Assembly: GCA_037189585.1 (NCBI GenBank)
Contig: JBBCJA010000013.1
Location: 1-64,000, forward strand
From: JAEXNA01 sp037189585
Lineage (GTDB): Bacteria; Vulcanimicrobiota; Xenobia; Xenobiales; JADMJV01
Length of the DNA stretch: 64,000 nt
Direction of reading: 5' to 3'
Shown: one piece after another, positions 34,176 through 41,889 of the stretch
How the letters are laid out: every line of letters begins with the position of its first letter
Position numbering within the stretch: position 1 is the first letter of the stretch
The notes under the pieces: generated by a model
Database searches by the model: none
Told to the model about the DNA's origin: nothing
Seen by the model: only the letters and a program-made list of their open reading frames with translations
Position numbers and translations under genes: made by a program

Positions 34176-34230
34176 CCTTGAACTGCGCCGCGAGATGTTG
34201 GTGCTCGGTGTTGCGAACTCGAAAATAGAG
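34176..34230 (+). repeat. Direct repeat of part of the AHSA1-fusion gene
   Basis: These 55 bases match 36676-36730 at about 49 positions, exactly 2500 bases apart. They encode LELRREMLVLGVANSKIEV against LELHREMLVLSDANSKVEDD in the intact gene. Flanking similarity fades at once. It is probably the remnant of a second copy. Confidence 0.6.
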
Positions 34231-34271
34231 GTCAGAAAGCTGTTGGCGCGGACACAGTTTCGGAATGTTGT

Positions 34272-34664
34272 TTACTCTCCCTGGCCCAGGAGATGTCGTT
34301 GGGCCAACCACCGCCCGCCGAGGAAGACGACGACGGTGGGCGCTAAGAGAAGTAGGACTAGCCTGACGGGGAAAGGGATGATGGGAGAGGCTGGTTCGTA
34401 CAGGCCCAGGTGCCCCACACGGAAGAGCAGCATCAGAAGTGGAAAGGTGACGATGGTAAGAAACACCATGAGCCCTCCCTGGGTGCGTACTTTCCCCTTG
34501 ATCGGGCTGACGGCGAGAAAGAGAGCTGCGGCTATTGCTCCGCCTATAGGGCAGGCCAGTACAAAGTCGACTGTTCCTTGCAGGAAATAGATCCCGGCGA
34601 AACCGCCGAGGATGCTGTAGAAGAGTCGTCTGCGGAGTGAGAGTGTGAGTTGAGCTTCCGACAT
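34272..34664 (-). CDS. Four-helix membrane protein
   Basis: The product is 130 residues. Hydrophobic segments lie at about residues 15-33, 35-52, 65-85 and 98-118, split by a basic loop (SPIKGKVRTQ). The N-terminus (MSEAQLTLSLRRR) is positive and so probably cytoplasmic. No family is recognised. The start lies three bases before the stop of the gene at 34668 on the same strand, so both are probably co-transcribed. Confidence 0.6.
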   Translation of the reverse strand: MSEAQLTLSLRRRLFYSILGGFAGIYFLQGTVDFVLACPIGGAIAAALFLAVSPIKGKVRTQGGLMVFLTIVTFPLLMLLFRVGHLGLYEPASPIIPFPVRLVLLLLAPTVVVFLGGRWLAQRHLLGQGE

Positions 34665-34667
34665 AGA

Positions 34668-35636
34668 CTAGTTCCTGTTCAACCGAGCATGCTGCTCATC
34701 CTTAACAGGCCAGGGGACCAGTTTACCACTGAGGTCTCCAGGTCGCCACCACTTGTCTCCACGGGCGTTTTCGTACTCGTCTTTGGAGTGGAAGGTGGTC
34801 AAGGAATCGCTCCAGAGAGGTCCGGTCTGCCACGGGTCTAGCACTCTCACGATGTTGCCTTCTTTGTCCTCTAGCACAGCCAAGTTGTGGGCATAATTTT
34901 TGTCTTCCGTTTTCCCGAGCCTTGCACCAGCCTCGCCGAACTGAGCATCGGCTGGTAACTCCCAGCCGTAGATACGAGGTTGGAAATCCGGCAACTTCCC
35001 GGCGTCTTTCTGGTCCATGAGTTTGTTGTAGATGTCCTTGGCATACCAAAGACAGATTCTCTCGGTGTTTCCCATTTCCATTCGGGCCCCCGCGGTTTTC
35101 TCGTAAACCTTGTCAACCAGATTCAGTTGGACTTCCTCCGAACGGGGAGCGACTTGCTGCCTCGGCACCGCCGGAGTCTGGGCCGTGGCGACCTTGGGAG
35201 TTCGATGTGGCGAGGTGAGTTTCGCCGGCGGCTCCGACACGATGTGTCGCGGCGTCCGTCCTGCGGGAGCTTCGGCTTGCTTGGATTGTACTTGTGCCCG
35301 CGTGTGATTGTTGATAACCGGTCGAGGTACAGGCTGGTAGGTGACTTTGGGATGGAACGCGGGCTCGAAGTTTGGGTTGGTGTTACTGTAGGTCGATTGG
35401 CCATTTGGGGCGACGGTATGAGTCCAACCTTGAGGCAAGGAGCCGTTTCTAACGGAGGCGTTCCGCGCGGCGTAACGACGAAGATCGAGCACGTCGGTCT
35501 GAAGTTCAGAGGGGCCTGAAGCGTAGGTGTCGCTAGATCCGGCAGTTTGTGGCTTCGTGGAGCTTTTTGCTATTTGAACGGTCACGCGGGCGGGAGCAGT
35601 AGGATAGGATGGCTTATTTTCAATGCTGAAACTCAT
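34668..35636 (-). CDS. Possible papain-like protease with disordered N-terminus
   Basis: The product is 322 residues. Residues 1-165 are disordered, rich in Pro, Thr, Gln and Asn. Residues 170-300 are a compact domain with Cys195 at the start of a helix (ICLWYAKDIYNKL), His250 at the start of a strand (YAHNLAVLEDKEG), and Asp267 in VRVLDPW. The order Cys-His-Asp with this spacing is that of papain-like and related toxin peptidases. No signal peptide is seen. A disordered head plus a C-terminal catalytic-type domain is common in exported effectors, but no secretion genes are adjacent. The family is not identified and activity is inferred. Confidence 0.55.
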   Translation of the reverse strand: MSFSIENKPSYPTAPARVTVQIAKSSTKPQTAGSSDTYASGPSELQTDVLDLRRYAARNASVRNGSLPQGWTHTVAPNGQSTYSNTNPNFEPAFHPKVTYQPVPRPVINNHTRAQVQSKQAEAPAGRTPRHIVSEPPAKLTSPHRTPKVATAQTPAVPRQQVAPRSEEVQLNLVDKVYEKTAGARMEMGNTERICLWYAKDIYNKLMDQKDAGKLPDFQPRIYGWELPADAQFGEAGARLGKTEDKNYAHNLAVLEDKEGNIVRVLDPWQTGPLWSDSLTTFHSKDEYENARGDKWWRPGDLSGKLVPWPVKDEQHARLNRN

Positions 35637-35810
35637 GAGGCTAAGCTACTCGACCTACTCATCTGTATCAGTGACACTGGTCACCGATTGTAAAGAGTGT
35701 AGAGCTCAGGTCGAAGTTCCCCTGTGGATGTCCAATCTTTCCGTTGGTCGTGACTTGAGTGAGTCAAGGGAGTTTGGCTTTTCTTGACCCGTTAACGGCA
35801 AGAACCGAGC

Positions 35811-35856
35811 TTGACCGGTGGTATCTCTAACGGTATATTCAACCTTGTGGTTGAAT
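35811..35856 (+). promoter_or_regulatory. Promoter with overlapping operator of the ArsR/AHSA1 pair
   Basis: TTGACC (35811), a 17-base spacer and TATATT (35834-35839) form a good sigma-70 promoter. ATTCAACC-TTGT-GGTTGAAT (35837-35856), a perfect 8-base inverted repeat, covers the -10 end, the expected transcription start and the GTG start codon (35847). This implies autorepression by the ArsR protein and a leaderless mRNA. Confidence 0.7.
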
Positions 35857-36188
35857 GTTTTGATTCTCTCGACCGAACCTTACTCGCTCTTTCCGACCCG
35901 ACTAGGAGAGAGCTTCTGGAACGGCTCTCTCAGGGGGAAGCGCGTGTGACGGAGTTGGCCGCTCCGCTCTCGATGTCGCTCAACGCGGTATCAAAGCACA
36001 TCAAGATGCTCGAACGTGCTAGTCTCGTGCGTCGCCACATTCGTGGACGAGATCACTATCTTTCCTTGGACATGCGTCCTCTTGATGGCGCGGCATTGTG
36101 GATCGATACACAGCGCGCCCAATGGACGCGGCGACTTCGAAAGTTGGATGAAATTTTGCAGGAGGAAGAACAGACATGGCAAGAGTGA
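35847..36188 (+). CDS. ArsR-family winged-helix repressor
   Basis: The product is 113 residues from the GTG at 35847. An upstream TTG frame start is the -35 box itself, so it is not the start. The pattern LLALSDPTRRELLERLSQGE, then LSMSLNAVSKHIKMLERASL (recognition helix) and a wing (RHIRGRDHYLSL), is typical of SdpR/ArsR regulators paired with SRPBCC proteins. It lacks a clear Cys metal site, as is usual in this subgroup. It overlaps the next gene by 13 bases, giving translational coupling. It probably binds the operator over its own start. Confidence 0.9.
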   Translation: MVECFDSLDRTLLALSDPTRRELLERLSQGEARVTELAAPLSMSLNAVSKHIKMLERASLVRRHIRGRDHYLSLDMRPLDGAALWIDTQRAQWTRRLRKLDEILQEEEQTWQE

Positions 36189-36979
36189 CCGTGAAGCATC
36201 GATTCGCAGCCTCGGCGGAGCGCGTCTTCGACGCTTGGCTCGAGCCTGAGAAGATGCGAAGATTTTTATATACCACGGTCACGGGTGAGATTGTGCGCTG
36301 CGATGTCGATGCACGCGTTGGCGGCAAGTACGAGATTGTCGACCATCGGCATGGAGAAGACGTCCTGCATGAAGGCAGGTATCTTGAGATCGAGCGGCCA
36401 TTCCGTCTCGTTTTCACGCTGCGCGTGCCCAAGTACTCTCCTGAAGAGGACCGCGTCACGATCGAGATTCAGCCGCTCGGGCAGGGTTGTGAACTCACCC
36501 TCACGACGGAGACACCCGAAGAATGGGCTGACGATACAAGACTTGGCTGGACGATGATTCTTGATGTTCTCGACGAGACACTGCCGGCCGACGCCGCCAC
36601 CTGTGGTTCCGGCCTCGCCCAGCACGCGAACGTGCCGCGGCGCGTCGCCATTTACCTTGTCGAGCTTTCTCGAACCCTTGAACTGCATCGCGAGATGTTG
36701 GTGCTCAGTGACGCGAACTCGAAAGTAGAGGATGACGTGTACCGAGAGCTGGCGGAAAATTATCGAGAGATTGCCGCCAGGCTGCAAGATACGGCTGACC
36801 GTATGTCGGCCCAACGTGACTTACCGATGGGCGCGCACGATGTGAGCAAGTGGACCGGTGAGCACATGCGGGCGTTCGCCCGTTTCGTGCACGAGCAAGG
36901 CGCGCTGGCCTCGGTACTGCGTGTGGCGGCGGCGCGCGACGAGCAGATGCTGGCTTCGATGCGCAAAGGTACCGAGTAA
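36176..36979 (+). CDS. AHSA1/SRPBCC domain protein with helical C-terminal domain
   Basis: The product is 267 residues. Residues 1-140 form an AHSA1-like SRPBCC fold: VKHRFAASAERVFDAWLEPE at the start, GGKYEIVDHRHGEDVLHEG and PFRLVFTLRVP in the middle, and LGWTMILDVLDETL as the long closing helix. SRPBCC pockets bind hydrophobic ligands. Residues about 165-265 form an added helical region (ELHREMLVLSDANSKVEDD and MRAFARFVHEQGALASVLRV). The 13-base overlap with the ArsR gene indicates one operon, and the protein may sense the signal to which the repressor responds (inferred). Part of its DNA recurs at 34176. Confidence 0.8.
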   Translation: MARVTVKHRFAASAERVFDAWLEPEKMRRFLYTTVTGEIVRCDVDARVGGKYEIVDHRHGEDVLHEGRYLEIERPFRLVFTLRVPKYSPEEDRVTIEIQPLGQGCELTLTTETPEEWADDTRLGWTMILDVLDETLPADAATCGSGLAQHANVPRRVAIYLVELSRTLELHREMLVLSDANSKVEDDVYRELAENYREIAARLQDTADRMSAQRDLPMGAHDVSKWTGEHMRAFARFVHEQGALASVLRVAAARDEQMLASMRKGTE

Positions 36980-37128
36980 GGAACCCTAGGCTTCGCGCCT
37001 TCTTTGTTTCGCGACGCGTCGGGGAGGCTCGGAACGATACCTGGGTCCGTTGAGGGTTGTAGAAGGTGCGAAACATTTAACAGAGAATCTTTTGGTTGAG
37101 TATTCTTAGAAGGGGGGCGCTTACTCAA

Positions 37129-37935
37129 GTGCGCAATATCATCAGACTTTTCTTTCTTATTCTAGGGGTCAGTGCGATCGGGGTCGGTTGCGGGGGGACG
37201 GACGATCTCAACCAGATTAGCGGTGCCTCGGCTAACGGCACGCCGGACTTGAGCCGCCAGGGTTTCCGGGTTGTTTTGTCATTACAGGACCTCGCTGAGA
37301 TAGCGCCGCCCACAGTGCCCCAGACGACCTCGTCCAGAAGCAGGACCATCGTCTACGTGGCTGACGCGGATCGCCGGGTGATCGCGCAGAAAGAGTTCGC
37401 CGTGGGAGAGTCGGTCGACTGGGTATTTACCGATCTGCCGATAGGAACCTACGAGGTTGGGGTTGTGTTCCGAGTTGGCGGACAGTTCTGGCAGACCGGC
37501 TATGTTACAAATCAATCTGTTTCGGCGAATCGGATCCTGGTGCTCGAAAGGAGCTTATTTAGCTTGGTCCTTGATTTCACTCCACCCGATGGTCTAGCCG
37601 TGGAGGAGTCAGTAGGCCTGATCAACGTCGGTCCTGGCATCAACGCCGTGCACATCGTGGGTGAAAGCCCTTGCCCGCAATTGGTCGGAAACCTGGCCAT
37701 CGGGAACAACACCGACCAACCGGTCGATATCGAAGTCATGATCGCATCCCCACTTTTCATCGACAGTCCGACCACGTTCACCCTACCGGCGAATACGGGA
37801 GCCGCCTTGCTAGACGTCTTCTTTAATTGCAGCACCACGGAGTCGTTTGTCCAGGACATCACCATTCGGGCTACTAGTCCCGATGGCACCGTCGAGACCA
37901 AAACTGTTACCGTCTCCGTGGAGATCCAGAGGTAG
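37129..37935 (+). CDS. Lipoprotein of unknown function
   Basis: The product is 268 residues from GTG at 37129. The signal NIIRLFFLILGVSAIGVGCG has a lipobox ending at Cys21. A short spacer is followed by beta-rich domains (IVYVADADRRVIAQKEFAVG and LPIGTYEVGVVFRVGGQFW, a carboxypeptidase-regulatory-like sandwich). The end resembles an Ig-like repeat (DITIRATSPDGTVETKTVTV). A purine-rich stretch lies upstream of the GTG. An earlier TTG at 37096 is possible but less likely. A strong hairpin lies three bases after the stop. Confidence 0.65.
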   Translation: MRNIIRLFFLILGVSAIGVGCGGTDDLNQISGASANGTPDLSRQGFRVVLSLQDLAEIAPPTVPQTTSSRSRTIVYVADADRRVIAQKEFAVGESVDWVFTDLPIGTYEVGVVFRVGGQFWQTGYVTNQSVSANRILVLERSLFSLVLDFTPPDGLAVEESVGLINVGPGINAVHIVGESPCPQLVGNLAIGNNTDQPVDIEVMIASPLFIDSPTTFTLPANTGAALLDVFFNCSTTESFVQDITIRATSPDGTVETKTVTVSVEIQR

Positions 37936-37938
37936 AGT

Positions 37939-37977
37939 GGCCTCATCACTGACGCTTTCCAGGCCAGTGATGAGGCC
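37939..37977. terminator. Strong hairpin after the lipoprotein gene
   Basis: GGCCTCATCACTG and CAGTGATGAGGCC form a perfect 13-base stem with a 13-base loop, four bases after the stop. No T-run follows. It probably terminates or stabilises the transcript. It separates this gene from the convergent SWIM gene. Confidence 0.55.
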
Positions 37978-38065
37978 TCACAAACAGCACCACAGGCTTG
38001 CCGCTTCTGGTCTTCTGGCCGATGGCGAGCCGTGCCGATAGATCGCGGCCTCGGCCGCATGGCAG

Positions 38066-39139
38066 CTACTTTTCGCGCCGTCTCTTGGCCGTGGTGGCTT
38101 TCGCCGCTTTGCCGGCGGCGGGGCGTCTCTTGCTCGCCTTCTTTTTGACGGGCTGGACTTTGGCCGCTACCTTCGCTTTGGTGGCTTTGACCTTGCTCTT
38201 GGCCGCTGCGACGCGTTTCTTACTCACCTTCTGCTCAACGGGCTTGGCTTTGGCGGTGGCCTTCGCTTTGGCGGCTTTGACTTTGCTCTTGGCCGCGGCG
38301 ACACGTTTCTTGCTCGTCTTGCTCTTTTTGGCGGGTTGGACCTTAGTCGCGAGCTTCGCTTTGGTGGCTTTGACCTTGCTCTTCGCCGCGGTGGCGCGTT
38401 TCTTACCCGCCTTCTTCTTCCTCGACGTCGCGGGTACCGAGGGAGCTTCGAAATCCATCTCGATTCCGAAGAGATTCGCCAGGTCGCTCTCCTCTAAGGA
38501 ATCTTCTCCCGACGTCTCGTTGACCGATACGGGGTTGGCCAAGAGCTCCACCGGATCGACCCCACGTAAGAGGAAGAGGAGCTCGGGGTCGGCATCAAGG
38601 CGGTGACCCACGCCGTAGAGGACGGCGGCGACGTGTTTGCACATCCGAGCTCCGTCGGGGCAGCTGCAGGTCAATTTGATCTCCCGAGGTTTGGGAAAGA
38701 GGCCCTCGTTACGGTCGCAGACCACCTCCATCACGCTCTTGGAGAGTTTCCCGCTCAAGAGCTCGAGCATGGAAGAGATCTGTCCTGTGCACTTTCGGGT
38801 GAGCGCGGTCCAGGTGGGGGAGGGCAAGGCGGAGACTGTGATATCGACGTGATAAAGAGAAGTCCCCTGGACCATCGCGAAGACCGAGCCATTCTCGACC
38901 ACCAAATGGCAGACCGCGCCGTGACGTACGTAGGAGCGTCCGCGAGGAAGGCGGTTGGAGTAGTCGGAGAACGACTCCAAGTGCTTACACCAGTTCTTGC
39001 CCCAGAAGGTGCGGGCGATCATGGTGCCTGAAATCTCCACCGGCTCGACTTTCAGCCCTTTCTTACGAAGCGCCGTGACCTGACGTTTGGCTTTGGCCTG
39101 CCGCTCGGCCACCGAGACATACTCACCCCAGAATGCCAT
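38066..39139 (-). CDS. SWIM zinc-finger protein with histone-H1-like tail
   Basis: The product is 357 residues. The N-terminal 140 residues are the usual front of bacterial SWIM proteins (IARTFWGKNWCKHLESFSDY). The SWIM zinc motif lies at residues 158-169: Cys158, Cys160, Cys167 and His169 in TCSCPDGARMCKH. Residues about 240-355 are a Lys/Ala-rich tail of repeats such as KKRVAAAKSKVKATKAK, like histone H1 and bacterial HU/H1-type DNA-binding tails. SWIM domains bind DNA or proteins. It lies 14 bases after a SNF2 helicase gene; this pair is widely conserved and probably acts as one DNA-remodelling unit. The tail is unusual and suggests firm DNA binding. Confidence 0.85.
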   Translation of the reverse strand: MAFWGEYVSVAERQAKAKRQVTALRKKGLKVEPVEISGTMIARTFWGKNWCKHLESFSDYSNRLPRGRSYVRHGAVCHLVVENGSVFAMVQGTSLYHVDITVSALPSPTWTALTRKCTGQISSMLELLSGKLSKSVMEVVCDRNEGLFPKPREIKLTCSCPDGARMCKHVAAVLYGVGHRLDADPELLFLLRGVDPVELLANPVSVNETSGEDSLEESDLANLFGIEMDFEAPSVPATSRKKKAGKKRATAAKSKVKATKAKLATKVQPAKKSKTSKKRVAAAKSKVKAAKAKATAKAKPVEQKVSKKRVAAAKSKVKATKAKVAAKVQPVKKKASKRRPAAGKAAKATTAKRRREK

Positions 39140-39153
39140 CTCTCCAACCTTTC

Positions 39154-41754
39154 CTAAACCGAAGCCTGAGTCACGTCGAGCCGAACGAGATCCAACAGCT
39201 CTTCATTGGAAAGCTCGGTCAGGTTGATCTCGGACTCGCTTTCCAGGATCTCGTCAGCCAAGCGCTGCTTTTTCGTAATGACGTCGTCGATCCTTTCCTC
39301 CAGTGTTCCACGCGTGATCAGTTTGTGGACCAGAACGTTGCGCTTCTGTCCGATGCGGAAAGCGCGGTCGGTGGCCTGATTCTCGACCGCCGGGTTCCAC
39401 CAACGGTCGAAGTGGATAACGTGGGAGGCCTGGGTTAGCGTCAGCCCCGTACCGCCGGCCTTCAAGGAGAGAACGAAGAACGGAGGTCCATCCTCTTGCT
39501 GGAAGCGCTCTACCAGCTGTTGTCGCTCTTTGATCCTGGTCTGTCCGTGCAGAATCAGCCCCGGGCGTCCGAAGATGGTGGAGAGATGGTCCGAGAGCGG
39601 CTCGATGATCTCTTTGAACTGGGTGAAGATCAACACTTTCTCCTGACGTTCGGAGACCTCCTGACATAGCTCCGAGATGCGGACGAACTTACCGCTGTCC
39701 GAGGGTGTGAACTCTCCCGTTCCGGTGAACTGAGAGGGATGGTTGCAGATCTGCTTGAGGCGCATCAAAGTCTGAAGGACCAGTCCGCGACGAGTCATCC
39801 CATCGCTGTTGGCGAGGCCTTCTTGCATGGCTTTGACCGCCTGTTCATACAGCTTGATCTGAGTCTTGCTCAGCCCGCAGTAGTTGGGCGTCTCGATCTT
39901 GTCCGGGAGGTCGGAAATGATGGTGCGGTCGGTCTTCTTTCTCCGGAGGATGTAGGGTCCGACCAGTCGGCGCAGGGGGGCGAACTTGTTGTGCGGGCGC
40001 GCCTCCATCTCTTTGAGAAAGGTCTTGAACACGGTGGGCGAGCCCAGAAGGCCGGGGTTGAGAAAGTCGAAGAGCGACCAGAGATCCCCTAATCGGTTCT
40101 CCACCGGCGTTCCGGTCATGGCGACTCTCGAGTTCGAGCGAAGCTTTTTGACCGCCTTGGTCTGGCTGGTGGAGGGGTTCTTGATGGCTTGCGCCTCGTC
40201 TAGGATCAGGGTTCGCCAGGTCACTTCTTGCAGCCATGGCTGGCGGCCCAGCATAGAATAGGTGGTGACCACCAGGTCCACCTCGGCAAGGGCTATTTCG
40301 GGCTCTTTGGAAAGCTTTTCCAGCGTGCGTTTGTCGCATTCGGCAGGGTGAGCCAACAGTAAGCGTAGGCTGGGAGCGAAGCGTTCTCCCTCTCTTTTCC
40401 AATTGCCTAAGAGGGAGGCGGGAACGACCAGAAGGGAGGGGCCTTTTTGCTCCAGCAAGAGAGCGAGCACCTGGACGGTCTTGCCCAGTCCCATGTCGTC
40501 GGCAAGACATGCTCCTAATCCCATTCCGGTCACCAGGCGCATCCAGGAGAGGCCGACCTCCTGGTAGGGGCGTAGGGTGGCCTTGAGGTCGTAGCTGGCG
40601 CCCTGGAGCCGTTCGGGGTGGCGCAGTTGGTCGAGGAGGTCTTTGAACTCCTGGTCGGGTTGGACCAGGGCCCAGCTCCGCTCCTCGATGTCGTCCTCTT
40701 CGAGGGCGCCATCGGAAGAATCTCCGGCCAGCAGTCTCATCCCCTCGGCGAATCCTATCTCGCCCCGTTTGGCTCTTTTTTGGATGGATTTCCATTGCTC
40801 GAGAGCCTGTCGCAGCCGCTCTCCATCGACCTCGACCCACTGACCTTTCAGCTGGACCAAGCCTTCCTGGCTGCTGAGCAGCTGGGAGAGCTCTTTGGCG
40901 GAGAGCTCCTGATCGCCCAGAGCGACTTTGACGTCAAACTGCATGAGAGCCTCGGCCCCCAGAGCCGAGCCGGGTTGCGCTCCGACGGTCACGGCCACGC
41001 GGGCTCGCGGTCTCTTCTTCCACCAGTTGGGGAGAAGCACCGAGACTCCGCTCTGCTCGAGTTGGGGGATGCTTCGCAGGAGTTGATAGGCTTGTTGAGG
41101 GCTCCAGGCGCTGGGCTTGTAGATTTTGCCCGAGTCGATCAACTCTTGCACCCAGGGCAGCTCCTCGCCCGCGCTTTGCAAGGGGGAAAGGAGCTTGATC
41201 AGGGCTTGCCGGTTCTTGGCTCCGGAGTACTGCTCCAGTCCTTTGGCCAGCGGTAGGTGTTTGAGTCTCCCTTCGGCGCTGAGTCCCGTAGTGTAGGTGA
41301 CCATGAAGGCGAAGGGTCGGTCAGGGTCGTTCTTGTTCTCGGCTAAGTGAAAGAAGACACGCCCGACCTGCTTCCAGCGGGAGGCTTTTCGCTGCAGGAA
41401 ATCTTCCAGGCTGTCTTCGTTCTCGAGCTGCTTGAGGACCCATTGGTGAAGGTCTCGCCAGATTTTTTCTAGTGCCACGCTATCGAGGTATTCGCCGCCT
41501 CGCATGGGAGGAGCGGCGGCGGCGATGGCTTCGAGAGCATCGCCGGAGGGAGGAGGGACATCGGGAGGTTCGGTGCTCTCGGGAATGTGGCACAGTGCGC
41601 TTAGATACCGACGAGCGAAATCGCGCCAGTAGCCAAGGACGGGGGAGACCTCTTTCCGCTCGACGGCGAGCGCGAAGAGCTTCGCGTTAGGATCCTCCTC
41701 AAGCTCCCACCGCAACGTTCCGTGAGGTGTGAGGGTGATCTCGATATCGCTCAT
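39154..41754 (-). CDS. SNF2-family (SWF/SNF) DNA translocase
   Basis: The product is 866 residues from the ATG at 41754 (MSDIEITLTPHG); 37 more upstream codons are open but unlike the family. The N-terminal 400 residues carry the SNF2-associated bacterial region. The motor motifs follow: DDMGLGKTVQVLALLLE (motif I), TTYSMLGR (Ia-Ib), LILDEAQAIKNPST (II, DEAQ), MTGTPVENRLGDLWSL (III), SLKAGGTGLTLTQASHVIHF (V) and ATDRAFRIGQKRNV (VI). Such proteins use ATP to move along duplex DNA and displace proteins. It forms an operon with the SWIM protein gene. Confidence 0.93.
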   Translation of the reverse strand: MSDIEITLTPHGTLRWELEEDPNAKLFALAVERKEVSPVLGYWRDFARRYLSALCHIPESTEPPDVPPPSGDALEAIAAAAPPMRGGEYLDSVALEKIWRDLHQWVLKQLENEDSLEDFLQRKASRWKQVGRVFFHLAENKNDPDRPFAFMVTYTTGLSAEGRLKHLPLAKGLEQYSGAKNRQALIKLLSPLQSAGEELPWVQELIDSGKIYKPSAWSPQQAYQLLRSIPQLEQSGVSVLLPNWWKKRPRARVAVTVGAQPGSALGAEALMQFDVKVALGDQELSAKELSQLLSSQEGLVQLKGQWVEVDGERLRQALEQWKSIQKRAKRGEIGFAEGMRLLAGDSSDGALEEDDIEERSWALVQPDQEFKDLLDQLRHPERLQGASYDLKATLRPYQEVGLSWMRLVTGMGLGACLADDMGLGKTVQVLALLLEQKGPSLLVVPASLLGNWKREGERFAPSLRLLLAHPAECDKRTLEKLSKEPEIALAEVDLVVTTYSMLGRQPWLQEVTWRTLILDEAQAIKNPSTSQTKAVKKLRSNSRVAMTGTPVENRLGDLWSLFDFLNPGLLGSPTVFKTFLKEMEARPHNKFAPLRRLVGPYILRRKKTDRTIISDLPDKIETPNYCGLSKTQIKLYEQAVKAMQEGLANSDGMTRRGLVLQTLMRLKQICNHPSQFTGTGEFTPSDSGKFVRISELCQEVSERQEKVLIFTQFKEIIEPLSDHLSTIFGRPGLILHGQTRIKERQQLVERFQQEDGPPFFVLSLKAGGTGLTLTQASHVIHFDRWWNPAVENQATDRAFRIGQKRNVLVHKLITRGTLEERIDDVITKKQRLADEILESESEINLTELSNEELLDLVRLDVTQASV

Positions 41755-41889
41755 GGATTTCCGAGTTTGGGGTGAACGTTGGCTCGTCCTTTGTCGGTAA
41801 AAAGTTGGCATTTCCGATTCGATTTCCGGAATCTGATCGGAATATCTCACGCTAGTCTGGACCAAAGAATTCAGAAAAGAGCGTTACCT

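Noticed and set aside
39845..40840. 331-residue minus-strand frame
   Set aside because: Out-of-frame shadow inside the SNF2 gene, Arg/Pro-rich and motif-free.
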